A program made the position numbers and the translations under genes. A DNA stretch of 64,000 bases from Paenibacillus aurantius (lineage in GTDB: Bacteria; Bacillota; Bacilli; Paenibacillales; NBRC-103111): positions 2,266,001 to 2,330,000 of the forward strand of contig NZ_CP130318.1 in assembly GCF_032268605.1 (NCBI RefSeq), given 5' to 3'. Numbering within the stretch: position 1 is the first letter of the stretch; every line of letters starts with the position of its first letter. Of the stretch, positions 15,751 through 27,588 are shown piece by piece. Under the pieces are notes generated by a model that saw only the letters and a program-made list of their open reading frames with translations, was not told where the DNA came from and did not search any database.

Positions 15751-17820
15751 ATGCCGGCGAATTTGTGGGACAAGGATAAGGCCAACGCAGTAGAGAAAGG
15801 GCTGGGGGAGCTCGTTTACCGCTCCAACCTGCTCGGAACCGACCGGTCCGTAGCGAACTGGGGCGGAGGAAACACTTCCATGAAGACGGTGGAGAAGGAT
15901 TTCCGCGGACGTGATGTCGAAGTCATGTGGGTAAAAGGAAGCGGTTCCGATCTTGGAACGATGAAGGCGGGGAACTTTACGGGGCTTCGCCTGGAGGACA
16001 TCCGTCCCTTGATGGAGCGGGAGTCGATGTCGGACGAGGAGATGGTCGCGTATCTGGCACACTGCATGATCGATTCCCGCCATCCCCGCGCTTCGATCGA
16101 AACGCTGCTGCATGCCTTCCTGCCGTTTAAGCATGTGGACCATACTCATCCCGACGCCATCATCAGCCTTTGCTGTGCCGATAACGGCCGGCAGCTGGCG
16201 GACGAAATCTACGGCGACCGGTACGTCTGGGTGCCTTACGTGCGTCCCGGCTTTACCTTGTCCAAGATGATCGCCGAAGGGGTGCGGAACAACCCGAAGG
16301 CCGAGCTGGTGCTGATGGAGAAGCACGGGCTCGTCACCTGGGGGGAGACGTCCGCGGAAAGCTACCAGAAAACGCTCGAGATCATTGGTGAGGCGGAGCG
16401 CTTCATTGAGGCCCGGGTTAACCCGGAGAAGCTGTTCGGAGGAGCAAGGTACCAGTCCCTGACGCCCGAGCAGCGCCGCAGCCTTTTCGCCGCTATCCTC
16501 CCCGTCATCCGCGGGGAAGCCGGCAAGGACAGCCGGACGATTCTCACCTATGATGACTCCGACGACGTGCTGGCCTTCGTCAACGGGGAGAATTCCCCTA
16601 AGCTGTCCCAGGTAGGGGCGGCCTGTCCGGATCACCTCGTTCACACGAAGATGACACCGCTGTTCGTGGAGTGGGATCCGTCCACCGGCGATGTGCAAGC
16701 CCTGATCGAAGGCATCCGTCAAGGAATGGAGAAGTTTAAAGCGTCTTACACCGAATACTTCGAGCGCAACCGGAATGTTGGGGACAAGATGTTCGAGCCG
16801 GCTCCCCGCGTTATCCTGATCCCGGGTCTTGGAATGGTCAACACGGGCAAGAGCCACGCCATGTCGCGTGTAAGCGGAGCCCTCTACCACCGCGCCATTG
16901 CCGTTATGCGGGGAGCGACGGCACTTGGCGAATTCGTCTCGCTGTCCGAGAACGAGTCCTATAACGTGGAATATTGGCCGCTTGAGCTGTATAAGCTTAC
17001 CCTCGCCCCTAAGGAAGCGGAATTCTCGCGTCAAACGGTGTTCGTCACCGGGGGAGCGGGCGGAATCGGCAGCGTTACGTGCCGGACCTTTGCCGCCCAG
17101 GGAGCCCACGTGGTCATCGCCGACCTTAACCTGGAAGGGGCACAGAAGACGGCCGCCGAAATCAACGAACAGTTTGGCGAAGGCCGGGCGGTTGCAGTTA
17201 AGATGGATGTGACGGACGAGGCCCAGGTGGAGGAGGCGTTCCGCGAAGCGGCGCTGGCCTACGGCGGCGTCGATATTCTCGTCAACAATGCCGGCCTTGC
17301 CACCTCCAGCCCATTTGACGAGACTTCCCTGAAGGAATGGAATCTGAATATGAACGTGCTCGGGACCGGCTATTTCCTCGTAGCCCGCGAAGCGTTCAAG
17401 CAGATGAAGGCCCAGGCCACCGGAGGCAGCATGGTATTCGTAGGCTCCAAAAATTCCGTCTATGCCGGCAAGAACGCTTCCGCTTACAGCACTGCCAAGG
17501 CGGCGGAGGCCCATCTGGCCCGCTGTATCGCGGCAGAGGGCGGGGAGTTCGGCATCCGCGTGAACACCGTGCTGCCGGACGCCATTCTTCAAGGCTCCCA
17601 GATCTGGAACTCCAGCTGGCGCAACGAGCGGGCGGCGGCTTACGGAATCGAGCCGGATCAGCTCGAAGAGTACTACCGCAAGAGAACCACGCTGCTCGTC
17701 AACATTTATCCGCAGGATATCGCCGACGGCATCGTGTATTTCGCTTCATCGAAAGCCTCCAAGACGACCGGCTGCATGCTGACGATCGACGGCGGCGTTC
17801 CGGCGGCTTTCACCCGGTAA
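15751..17820 (+). CDS. rhaEW: Bifunctional rhamnulose-1-phosphate aldolase / L-lactaldehyde dehydrogenase
   Basis: A 689-residue fusion, as in B. subtilis YuxG. The N-terminal class II aldolase domain (about 20-420) splits L-rhamnulose-1-phosphate into DHAP and L-lactaldehyde; metal-binding histidines appear in FKHVDHTHPDAI, with ELVLMEKHGLVTWG further on. The C-terminal short-chain dehydrogenase domain (about 430-689) has TGGAGGIG at about 433-440, NNAGLA, and the catalytic Tyr579 and Lys583 in AYSTAKAAE; in characterised homologues it oxidises lactaldehyde to L-lactate. GGGAGGAA precedes the ATG. First gene of rhaEW-rhaI-rhaB-rhaR. Confidence 0.92.
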   Translation: MPANLWDKDKANAVEKGLGELVYRSNLLGTDRSVANWGGGNTSMKTVEKDFRGRDVEVMWVKGSGSDLGTMKAGNFTGLRLEDIRPLMERESMSDEEMVAYLAHCMIDSRHPRASIETLLHAFLPFKHVDHTHPDAIISLCCADNGRQLADEIYGDRYVWVPYVRPGFTLSKMIAEGVRNNPKAELVLMEKHGLVTWGETSAESYQKTLEIIGEAERFIEARVNPEKLFGGARYQSLTPEQRRSLFAAILPVIRGEAGKDSRTILTYDDSDDVLAFVNGENSPKLSQVGAACPDHLVHTKMTPLFVEWDPSTGDVQALIEGIRQGMEKFKASYTEYFERNRNVGDKMFEPAPRVILIPGLGMVNTGKSHAMSRVSGALYHRAIAVMRGATALGEFVSLSENESYNVEYWPLELYKLTLAPKEAEFSRQTVFVTGGAGGIGSVTCRTFAAQGAHVVIADLNLEGAQKTAAEINEQFGEGRAVAVKMDVTDEAQVEEAFREAALAYGGVDILVNNAGLATSSPFDETSLKEWNLNMNVLGTGYFLVAREAFKQMKAQATGGSMVFVGSKNSVYAGKNASAYSTAKAAEAHLARCIAAEGGEFGIRVNTVLPDAILQGSQIWNSSWRNERAAAYGIEPDQLEEYYRKRTTLLVNIYPQDIADGIVYFASSKASKTTGCMLTIDGGVPAAFTR

Positions 17821-17887
17821 CACCCGTATTGGAAAGGCAACCGGCCGCACAGCGGCCAACCATACCGAGGAAGGGACAGGTGTACAC

Positions 17888-19108
17888 ATGAGCGACCGCG
17901 CGTATCAGGTATTCGAGGAGCAGCAGAAGGCAAGAGGCATCGATTTGGAGAAGGTGAAGGAGAAGCTGAAGGCCTTGAAGGTAGAGACCCCCTCCTGGGG
18001 GTACGGGGATTCCGGAACCCGTTTCAAGGTGTTCAAGCAGCAGGGCGTGCCGCGGAATCCTTTTGAGAAGTTCGAGGACGCCGCCCAGGTCCATAAGCTG
18101 ACGGGCATCTGCCCAAGCGTCGCCATCCACATTCCTTGGGACAAAACGGACGATTACGACAAGCTGAAGGAGCACGCGGCCAATCTGGGCGTGTCCATCG
18201 GGGCGGTCAACCCCAACCTCTTCCAGGAGGACGAATACATCTTCGGCAGTGTAACCAACTCCGACCCGGCCATTCGTCAGAAGGCGGAGGAGCATCTGCT
18301 CGAATGCGTGGATATTGCGAAGACCGTCGGCTCCGATGTGCTCAGCCTGTGGTTCGCCGACGGAACGAATTATCCGGGGCAGGCGGACATCCGCAAGCGC
18401 AAGCACTGGATGCAGGAATCCCTTACCCGCATGTACCGGGCCATGACGCCTGAGATGAGAATGCTCATCGAGTATAAGTTCTTCGAGCCGGCCTTCTATC
18501 ATACCGATCTGGCGGATTGGGGAATGGCGTTCAATCTGGCGAACAAGCTAGGACCGCAGGCGGAGGTGCTGGTGGACACCGGCCACCATGCCCAGGGCAC
18601 GAATGTCGAGCATATCGTGGCGTATCTGCTTGATGAGGAGAAGCTGGGCGGGTTCCACTTCAACTCCCGCAAATATGCGGACGACGACTTGATCGTCGGC
18701 TCCGTTAATCCTTATGAACTTTTCCTTATCTTCTACCAGATTCTGGATGCGGAAGCGACGGGTTCGGAGGGCGTCCGGAACAATGCCGCGAATATTGCCT
18801 ACATGATCGACCAGAGTCATGCCATCGAGCCCAAAATTCCGGCCATGCTCCGTTCCGTGCTGAACGTTCATACCCAATATGCCAAGGCTCTGCTGATTAA
18901 CCTGGACGAAGTGAAGGAAGCCCAGGACCGGCAGGACGTGCTGGGCGCCGAGGATGCGGTGCGCCGGGCTTTCGAATTCGATGTCGCTCCTCTGCTTAGG
19001 GCCGTTCGGGAAGAGATTGGCGTGCCGGTTGATCCCATGAAGACTTACCTGGAGAGCGGGTACGGCCAGAGCATCCTTTCCCGGGGTAAGGGAGGGGCCA
19101 GCTGGTGA
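17888..19108 (+). CDS. rhaI: L-rhamnose isomerase, RhaI type
   Basis: A 406-residue TIM-barrel isomerase that converts L-rhamnose to L-rhamnulose with divalent metal. It belongs to the Pseudomonas stutzeri / Gram-positive RhaI type (like xylose isomerase), not the E. coli/B. subtilis RhaA type. Seen: SVAIHIPWDKTDDY with the catalytic His region, GSDVLSLWFADGTNYPGQ, MLIEYKFFEPAFYHTD with metal-binding Glu, VLVDTGHHAQGTNVEHI, and GGFHFNSRKYADDDL. GGAAGGG lies before the ATG. The stop overlaps the rhaB start by four bases (GTGA), so the two are coupled. Confidence 0.92.
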   Translation: MSDRAYQVFEEQQKARGIDLEKVKEKLKALKVETPSWGYGDSGTRFKVFKQQGVPRNPFEKFEDAAQVHKLTGICPSVAIHIPWDKTDDYDKLKEHAANLGVSIGAVNPNLFQEDEYIFGSVTNSDPAIRQKAEEHLLECVDIAKTVGSDVLSLWFADGTNYPGQADIRKRKHWMQESLTRMYRAMTPEMRMLIEYKFFEPAFYHTDLADWGMAFNLANKLGPQAEVLVDTGHHAQGTNVEHIVAYLLDEEKLGGFHFNSRKYADDDLIVGSVNPYELFLIFYQILDAEATGSEGVRNNAANIAYMIDQSHAIEPKIPAMLRSVLNVHTQYAKALLINLDEVKEAQDRQDVLGAEDAVRRAFEFDVAPLLRAVREEIGVPVDPMKTYLESGYGQSILSRGKGGASW

Positions 19109-20583
19109 CGGAATCGTCCTGTGTCCTGGCCTTTGACCTGGGGGCCAGCAGCGGCCGGGCCATGCTGGGCCGGTTGGTGAACGGTACCCTCAGCCTGACG
19201 GAGATCCACCGCTTCCCGAACGACCGGGTTCAAGCCGGCGGCGGGGTTTACTGGGATATTCTTCGGTTGTATCATGAAATCAAGCTAGGGATCGGGAAAG
19301 CTCTTCGGGAAGAGCCGGGGATCTTAAGCCTGGGCATCGATTCCTGGGCCGTGGACTACGGCCTGATCGGCCCGGACGGCGAGCTGCTCGGCAATCCTTA
19401 CCATTACCGGGATTCCCGGACGGACGGCTGCATGGAAGAGCTGGGCGATCTTCTGGGGAAGGACACGATATTCGGTCTGACGGGGATTCAGTTTCTTCCT
19501 TTCAACACGATTTATCAGCTCTATGCCGCGAGAAAAACGGATTCCTCCTCTCTGAAGCAGGCGTCGAAGCTCCTGATGATTCCGGATCTGCTCCGGTATT
19601 TCCTGACCGGGGAGATGAAATCCGAATTCACGAACGCCTCCACCACCCAGCTGCTGAATCCGGCTAGCGGAGAATGGGAGCTGAAGCTGCTGGAGGCGAT
19701 CGGGCTTCCGGCGAGCCTCTTCCTTCCTCCGGTTCAGCCGGGTACCCCAGCCGGTACGCTGCAGGCCTCCGTTGCGGAGGAGCTCGGCGTGCCGCCGCTT
19801 CCGGTCATTGCGGTAGCGGAGCACGATACGGCCTCCGCTGTTGCGGCCGTTCCGGCCGAGAGCGAGGAATTCGCTTACTTGAGCTGCGGGACCTGGTCCC
19901 TCATGGGCACCGAGCTAAACCGGCCGGTGCTTACCCCGCAGGCGCTCGAGTGGAACTTTACGAATGAGGGCGGCGTGAACGGCACCTTCCGCCTGCTCAA
20001 AAATATTATGGGGCTGTGGCTCATACAGGAATGCCGAAGCGCCTGGGAGAAGGAAGGGGACTCCCGTTCGTTCGCCGAGCTCGTGCAGGCGGCTGCGCAG
20101 GCAAAGCCTTTCCGGAGTCTGATAGACCCCGATCACCGGATGTTTATCCACCCGGCCCATATGCCCAAGCAGATCCAAAGCTTCTGCCGGGAGACGGGAC
20201 AGCCGGTGCCCGAGTCGAAGGAAGAGATCATCCGCTGCGTCATGGAGAGCCTCGCTCTTCAATACCGTTCCGTGCTGCAGCGGACGGAGGAGCTGTCCGG
20301 CCGGAGCTTCAACGGCCTGCATATGGTGGGCGGAGGCATCCACAACACCGTATTGTGCCAATATACGGCCAACGCTATCGGCCGTCCCGTGTGGGCCGGT
20401 CCGGCGGAGGGCAGCGCCATCGGCAACGCGGCCGTCCAGCTGATCTCGCTTGGGAAAATAAGCGGGATCCAGGAAGCCCGGGACATCATCCGACGGTCCT
20501 TTCCCGTCGACACGTACTTGCCGGAGGAGCCGGCAGTCTGGGAGGAAGCTTACCGCCGGTTTGCCGAAACCATCATTAACTGA
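19105..20583 (+). CDS. rhaB: Rhamnulokinase
   Basis: A 492-residue FGGY-family kinase that phosphorylates L-rhamnulose at C1 with ATP. The N-terminal LAFDLGASSGRAMLG is the first phosphate-binding loop, SLGIDSWAVDYGLIGPDGELL holds the catalytic Asp region, EHDTASAV and LSCGTWSLMGTEL the sugar and ATP contacts, and HMVGGGIHNTVLCQYTAN with GPAEGSAIGNAAVQ the C-terminal adenosine motif. Length matches RhaB. The GTG start lies inside the rhaI stop. It is the third step-ordered gene of the operon. Confidence 0.94.
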   Translation: MTESSCVLAFDLGASSGRAMLGRLVNGTLSLTEIHRFPNDRVQAGGGVYWDILRLYHEIKLGIGKALREEPGILSLGIDSWAVDYGLIGPDGELLGNPYHYRDSRTDGCMEELGDLLGKDTIFGLTGIQFLPFNTIYQLYAARKTDSSSLKQASKLLMIPDLLRYFLTGEMKSEFTNASTTQLLNPASGEWELKLLEAIGLPASLFLPPVQPGTPAGTLQASVAEELGVPPLPVIAVAEHDTASAVAAVPAESEEFAYLSCGTWSLMGTELNRPVLTPQALEWNFTNEGGVNGTFRLLKNIMGLWLIQECRSAWEKEGDSRSFAELVQAAAQAKPFRSLIDPDHRMFIHPAHMPKQIQSFCRETGQPVPESKEEIIRCVMESLALQYRSVLQRTEELSGRSFNGLHMVGGGIHNTVLCQYTANAIGRPVWAGPAEGSAIGNAAVQLISLGKISGIQEARDIIRRSFPVDTYLPEEPAVWEEAYRRFAETIIN

Positions 20584-20603
20584 ACCGAAGGAGAGAGTAG
20601 GCC

Positions 20604-21365
20604 ATGCTGGCAGCGGAGAGGCTTCAGAAAATCGTCACCCTCGTCAACGAGAGAGGGAGCATCCGGGTATCCGAGCTCAGTGAGCTGTTCGAGGTGACGG
20701 AAGAAACGATCCGCCGGGATCTGGATAAGCTCGAAGGGGAGAACAAGCTGGCCCGCAGCCATGGAGGCGCGGTAAGCATCAAGGAAAGCCAGCCGGATGT
20801 TCCGTTTCCGGTCCGGGAAGCCACGAACGCCCAGGAGAAAATCCGGATTGCGGAGGAAGCCGTTCAGCACGTGCGGCCAGGCGACCGGATTGTTCTGGAC
20901 GCAAGCACCACTGCTTGGTACATGGCCCGCTTCCTGCCGGACTTCCCTCTGACCGTCCTGACCAATTCCATCAAGGTGGCCATGGAGCTCAGCGCCAAGG
21001 AGAAGATCGAGGTGATCTCCACCGGAGGGACGCTTTCCTCCAAAACGCTCTCTTACATTGGCCCGCAGGCCGAGAGGGCGCTGGATCCTTATCACGTCAA
21101 CAAAGCCTTTCTCTCCTCCAAAGGCGTTCATGAGCAGGGAATAAGCGAGAGCAGCGAGCTTCATGCCATCGTCAAAAGGAAGATGGTCGCCATTGCCGAC
21201 CGGGCCTTCCTGCTCGCCGACTACAGCAAGTTCGGCGTTCAAGCCTTCACCCGGATCGCCGGCTGGGAGAGCCTTCACACGGTCATTACGGATTCCCGGA
21301 CGGAAGAATCCTTCCTTGCCCGGCTGAGAGAGAAGCAGGTGGAAGTGATCCGGGTCGGAGATTGA
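20604..21365 (+). CDS. rhaR: DeoR-family regulator of the rhamnose operon
   Basis: A 253-residue DeoR-type repressor: N-terminal winged helix-turn-helix at 6-57 (RLQKIVTLVNERGSIRVSEL, ending VTEETIRRDLDKLE) and a DeoRC sensor domain (IRIAEEAVQHVRPGDRIVLD; VLTNSIKVAMELS; VISTGGTLSSKTLSYIG). Such proteins sense a sugar phosphate, here presumably rhamnulose-1-phosphate. It follows rhaB by 20 bases with AAGGAGAGAG, as the last gene of the operon, which suggests autoregulation. The B. subtilis rha operon also uses a DeoR-family regulator. Confidence 0.88.
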   Translation: MLAAERLQKIVTLVNERGSIRVSELSELFEVTEETIRRDLDKLEGENKLARSHGGAVSIKESQPDVPFPVREATNAQEKIRIAEEAVQHVRPGDRIVLDASTTAWYMARFLPDFPLTVLTNSIKVAMELSAKEKIEVISTGGTLSSKTLSYIGPQAERALDPYHVNKAFLSSKGVHEQGISESSELHAIVKRKMVAIADRAFLLADYSKFGVQAFTRIAGWESLHTVITDSRTEESFLARLREKQVEVIRVGD

Positions 21366-21394
21366 CGCCATTGGATTCATCCATTTACCAACCC

Positions 21395-21466
21395 AAAAAA
21401 TGACTTGAAATGACGGGATGTTACCCTCGGAAAAGGGGAAGCCCGGTGGATCAAGTCATTTTTTTT
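21395..21466. terminator. Bidirectional terminator after rhaR
   Basis: AAAAAATGACTTGA (21395-21408) pairs with TCAAGTCATTTTTT (21451-21464), with poly-T on both strands. It serves rhaR and the convergent RMD1/YagE gene. Confidence 0.8.
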
Positions 21467-21476
21467 GTTTCCTTTA

Positions 21477-22325
21477 TCAATGAGAGGGAAGCCATCCCAA
21501 GATTTGTAGGAGGGTCAGGAGCACTTCGATCACAATCAGAATCACGACAATCCACTCGACAAAAAGCCCCCGGATGGAATGACTGATGTTGGAGAACCCT
21601 TCTAAGATGTGATACAAAATATCCGTTTTGCTTTTTAGTATTTTATAGCGATCGTTCAATTCGAAGAAATCCACCATCTTATCATAGAACTCGCTTGCGG
21701 AGCTATGCGTCCAGGTCAATTCCGGTTTATCCAGAATCATAATATAGGCTAGCGTATTATATTCATGGCGAACCACCTTGGCCGTCGTTTGGGCCAATTC
21801 TTTGTTACCGATCCGAAGCTTTCCTTTTTCCAGCCGGTCTATCATGTGTTCAAGGCTATCTTGAATGACCCCGAGCTGCTCTTCCGTCCTCTCGAGTGCT
21901 ACCGATTTAGCCAGGACCGTAGAGATTAATTCGGGGAAAAAATATTCATATTCCTTCACGACCACATACTCGTCTGTCAGGTTTATCCTATCGATTTCTC
22001 CGATATGAAGACTATAATCATCCGAATACCGATTTACGTTTACCAGATCGATCTCAGGCTCAAAGGTTTGAATAAAATTCAGACAGACCTTGATTTGGTC
22101 GGAGCGTGCATGATTGACAAAGACCGCACTACCAAAAGAAAAGATCATGACCTGCTGCAGATCATCCTCTAGTTTGGTGCGATAAATCTTTTCCAGTGTT
22201 TTGTTTCTCAAGATGAGAGGCTGTTCCCACGTATATTTTTTGGGGATACCGCATTGGATGGCGATTTTGTTTAGATCGATCTCATTCGTGAGAGCCAAAG
22301 CCTTGAAAGTTATTTTATTTTCCAT
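21477..22325 (-). CDS. RMD1/YagE (DUF155) family membrane protein
   Basis: A 282-residue protein with the DUF155 layout: a beta-rich front part, FSFGSAVFVNHARSDQI, a helical middle (AKSVALERTEEQLGVIQDSL; LRIGNKELAQTTAKVVRHEY), and a single C-terminal membrane helix (FVEWIVVILIVIEVLLTLLQ). Eukaryotic relatives act in mitochondrial translation; the role of bacterial members is unknown. The protein is probably anchored in the membrane with its bulk in the cytoplasm. ATG 22325 is better placed after GGTGG than the GTG nine bases upstream. Base composition is a little AT-richer than its neighbours. Confidence 0.75.
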   Translation of the reverse strand: MENKITFKALALTNEIDLNKIAIQCGIPKKYTWEQPLILRNKTLEKIYRTKLEDDLQQVMIFSFGSAVFVNHARSDQIKVCLNFIQTFEPEIDLVNVNRYSDDYSLHIGEIDRINLTDEYVVVKEYEYFFPELISTVLAKSVALERTEEQLGVIQDSLEHMIDRLEKGKLRIGNKELAQTTAKVVRHEYNTLAYIMILDKPELTWTHSSASEFYDKMVDFFELNDRYKILKSKTDILYHILEGFSNISHSIRGLFVEWIVVILIVIEVLLTLLQILGWLPSH

Positions 22326-22465
22326 GGGTCCCACCTTTTCGCCTTCTCAAGTTATATCATCTATTTTCAACCAAAAATGAGAGATTTAATCGGGTCCACC
22401 AACACATTTCCACAACCAGTAAAAGATTCCACTTATTTCTGGGAGGTTTTTGCTTAAGAAGTTCG

Positions 22466-22512
22466 GGGTAAGCATTCGGATAGACCCCGTTAGGGAGGAA
22501 AGCGGCTTACCC
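22466..22512 (+). repeat. Inverted repeat in front of the DJ-1/PfpI gene
   Basis: GGGTAAGC (22466-22473) and GCTTACCC (22505-22512) form a perfect 8-bp inverted repeat with a 31-base loop, ending six bases before the AGGAGG of the next gene. It could be an operator or an mRNA structure. Confidence 0.4.
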
Positions 22513-22529
22513 GCGTAAGGAGGAACGGC

Positions 22530-23186
22530 ATGACCTATACGTACGTTTATGTGCTGGATACCATGGCGGATTGGGAGCTCGGGCATGTGACGGCTGAACT
22601 CGGCTCCGGCCAATATTTTAAGAAGAGGGGAGAGGCCTTTCCGGTCCGTACGGTTGGCATCTCCAAGGAGAGGATTGTCACCAAGGGAGGTGTAACGATC
22701 GTTCCCGACCTTACCGTGGACGAGCTGACTCACGACCAAGCGGCGGTTCTCCTTCTGCCTGGTGCGGATACTTGGAGAGAAGTCCGGCATAAGCCCGTAC
22801 TGGAGTTGACGAGAGATTGGTTGGCGAGGGGGATTACGGTGGGAGCCATTTGCGCAGCGACGGCAGCCCTGGCGGCAGAGGGGCTCTTGAATGACCGTCC
22901 CCATACCAGCAACTCGCTTGAATATTTGAAGCAGTTCGGTGGGGACTATCGGGGCGCGGACTATTACCGCAATGAGAAAATCGTCCGGGACGGCAGCCTC
23001 ATTACCACGAGTGCCGCAGGCGGCCTGCTGCTTGCGCGGGAAGTGCTGGAGGCTCTGGGGGTTTTCTCCGAAAAGACGTTAGCGGCCTGGTACGATTATT
23101 ACCGGACCGGTGAAGTGACCCATTACTATCTTCTCCTCGAGTCGATGGCCGAGCCAGGCCCGTCGCAGGACCCTCAAACGAGTTGA
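22530..23186 (+). CDS. DJ-1/PfpI-family protein (YdeA-like)
   Basis: A 218-residue single-domain protein of the class I glutamine-amidotransferase-like fold. The nucleophile elbow is VGAICAATAALA with Cys108; an acidic partner is Glu16 in ADWELGH; TTSAAGGLLLAREVLEAL completes the fold. Members include glyoxalase III/deglycase-like proteins, chaperones and proteases, and B. subtilis YdeA is a close architectural match. The precise function is unknown. AAGGAGG precedes the ATG. It is followed on the same strand, 66 bases on, by the EamA transporter, so co-transcription is likely. Confidence 0.8.
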   Translation: MTYTYVYVLDTMADWELGHVTAELGSGQYFKKRGEAFPVRTVGISKERIVTKGGVTIVPDLTVDELTHDQAAVLLLPGADTWREVRHKPVLELTRDWLARGITVGAICAATAALAAEGLLNDRPHTSNSLEYLKQFGGDYRGADYYRNEKIVRDGSLITTSAAGGLLLAREVLEALGVFSEKTLAAWYDYYRTGEVTHYYLLLESMAEPGPSQDPQTS

Positions 23187-23252
23187 TAAACCGCCGAAAG
23201 AGGCGTATCATAATCCTTCTAATCTGCAAGTGAAGGAGTTACGGATAGCCTT

Positions 23253-24185
23253 ATGATAAACCGGTCCCGGCTTCAAACGGCCGGTCTTCTTACGTTTCTG
23301 GTTCTGGCGTGGGGGATCTCCTGGCCGATCTATAAAATCGCTTTGGCTTACACCCCGCCTCTGCTGTTTTCCGGTATGCGGACCCTGTTCGGGGGACTGC
23401 TCTTGGCGGTCTTTCTGTGGCCGAGGCGCAGTCAAATCCGGTGGAAGAGCCGTTGGCCCATTTATGTGGTTTCGTCTCTCTTTAATGTCATTCTCTATTA
23501 CGGGCTGCAAACCTATGGCTTGAGGCTCGTTCCCTCGGGGCTCTTCTCGGTCTTGGTCTATCTGCAGCCGGTTCTGGTCGGCCTGCTGGCCTGGCTCTGG
23601 CTGGAGGAACCGATGAGCCTGCTGAAGGTGGCCGGTCTCGTTCTCGGGTTTCTTGGGGTGACGGCCGTTTCGCTGGAAGGACTTCACGGGCCGGTTGCGG
23701 GGCTCGGCATCGCTTTGGCGCTGATTACCGGAGCCGGGTGGGCGATCGGTACGGTCTATGTCAAAAAGACCAGCGGCCGCGTGGATTCGATGTGGCTGGT
23801 CGCCCTACAATTCCTCATCGGCGGGGCGGTTCTGACGGCGGCGGGCTCGGTGACCGAACGGTGGTCATCCATTACGTGGAACCTGCCTTACGAGGCCGGG
23901 CTCGTGTTTGGCATTGTGATCGGCATCTCCGCCTCCTGGGCGGTTTACTTTCATCTAGTGAATTCCGGTGATGCCAGCAAGGTGGCCTCGTTTACCTTCC
24001 TGGTTCCCCTGATCGCCGTTGGAAGCGGGACGCTGTTTCTGCACGAGCGCTTCACCCTTAATCTGATCCTGGGATTGGTCCTGATCGTCGCCAGCATCGG
24101 GCTGGTGAACCGCAAAGGCAAGCCGGCCGCCGGATCAAAGCAGCGGACGGTCGCGGCAGGCGAATCCGGTGGAGCCGGATGCTGA
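23253..24185 (+). CDS. EamA-family drug/metabolite transporter
   Basis: A 310-residue inner-membrane protein with ten hydrophobic helices in two EamA repeats. The first repeat has FLVLAWGISWPIYKIALAYT and YYGLQTYGLRLVPSGLFSVL; the second begins about residue 150 and has VYFHLVNSGDASKVASFTFL and the closing ILGLVLIVASIGLVN. Members export amino acids, nucleotides or metabolites; the substrate here is unknown. The C-terminal tail is basic and cytosolic. It is followed by a strong bidirectional terminator. Confidence 0.85.
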   Translation: MINRSRLQTAGLLTFLVLAWGISWPIYKIALAYTPPLLFSGMRTLFGGLLLAVFLWPRRSQIRWKSRWPIYVVSSLFNVILYYGLQTYGLRLVPSGLFSVLVYLQPVLVGLLAWLWLEEPMSLLKVAGLVLGFLGVTAVSLEGLHGPVAGLGIALALITGAGWAIGTVYVKKTSGRVDSMWLVALQFLIGGAVLTAAGSVTERWSSITWNLPYEAGLVFGIVIGISASWAVYFHLVNSGDASKVASFTFLVPLIAVGSGTLFLHERFTLNLILGLVLIVASIGLVNRKGKPAAGSKQRTVAAGESGGAGC

Positions 24186-24240
24186 CGGAAGGAGCTAAGG
24201 GGATAGGAGCCGGAATGCTTCCCTTTCTTGTTAACCGGAA

Positions 24241-24283
24241 CAAAAAGGTGCCCTCTGCCGTCAGGCAGGAGAGCACCTTTTTT
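24241..24283. terminator. Bidirectional terminator between EamA gene and lacZ
   Basis: AAAAAGGTGC / GCACCTTTTTT with an inner CTCTGCC / GGCAGGAG stem. T runs lie on both strands, so it also ends the convergent lacZ. Confidence 0.8.
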
Positions 24284-24326
24284 GTGTCGCTTTTTGTTAA
24301 TAATTTGTGGCAAACCAGACATTCGG

Positions 24327-27374
<3,048 letters not shown>

Positions 27375-27392
27375 CTAATGGAATATAACTAT

Positions 27393-27412
27393 GTTTCGAT
27401 TGTATAAGAAAC
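27393..27412 (-). promoter_or_regulatory. Candidate operator in the lacZ promoter region
   Basis: GTTTC and GAAAC form an inverted repeat with a ten-base centre that contains TATACA on the minus strand, a possible -10 about 40 bases before the lacZ start. No good -35 is visible. Confidence 0.3.
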
Positions 27413-27510
27413 CGCACAGCCTCTGCCATAATACAATTCTCGGCTGGATATAACGATATTCAGGAGAGAAGGATATAGGATACCGCAACAGGAACCGCTT
27501 CTCCGATCCA

Positions 27511-27541
27511 AAAAGAAAAAGACACCGGCGGGTGCCTTTTT
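27511..27541 (-). terminator. Terminator of the SDR gene
   Basis: On the minus strand GGCACC / GGTGTC (one G-U pair) with a CGCC loop is followed by TTTTTCTTTTT. Confidence 0.65.
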
Positions 27542-27588
27542 CTAAACTTCCCTTATCGATCGCCGACAAGGTCCTGCAAAAAGACGGC

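Noticed and set aside
15703-17592. Long open frame of 629 codons on the minus strand
   Set aside because: It is the mirror of rhaEW in GC-rich sequence, with shadow composition rich in Arg, His and Gly.
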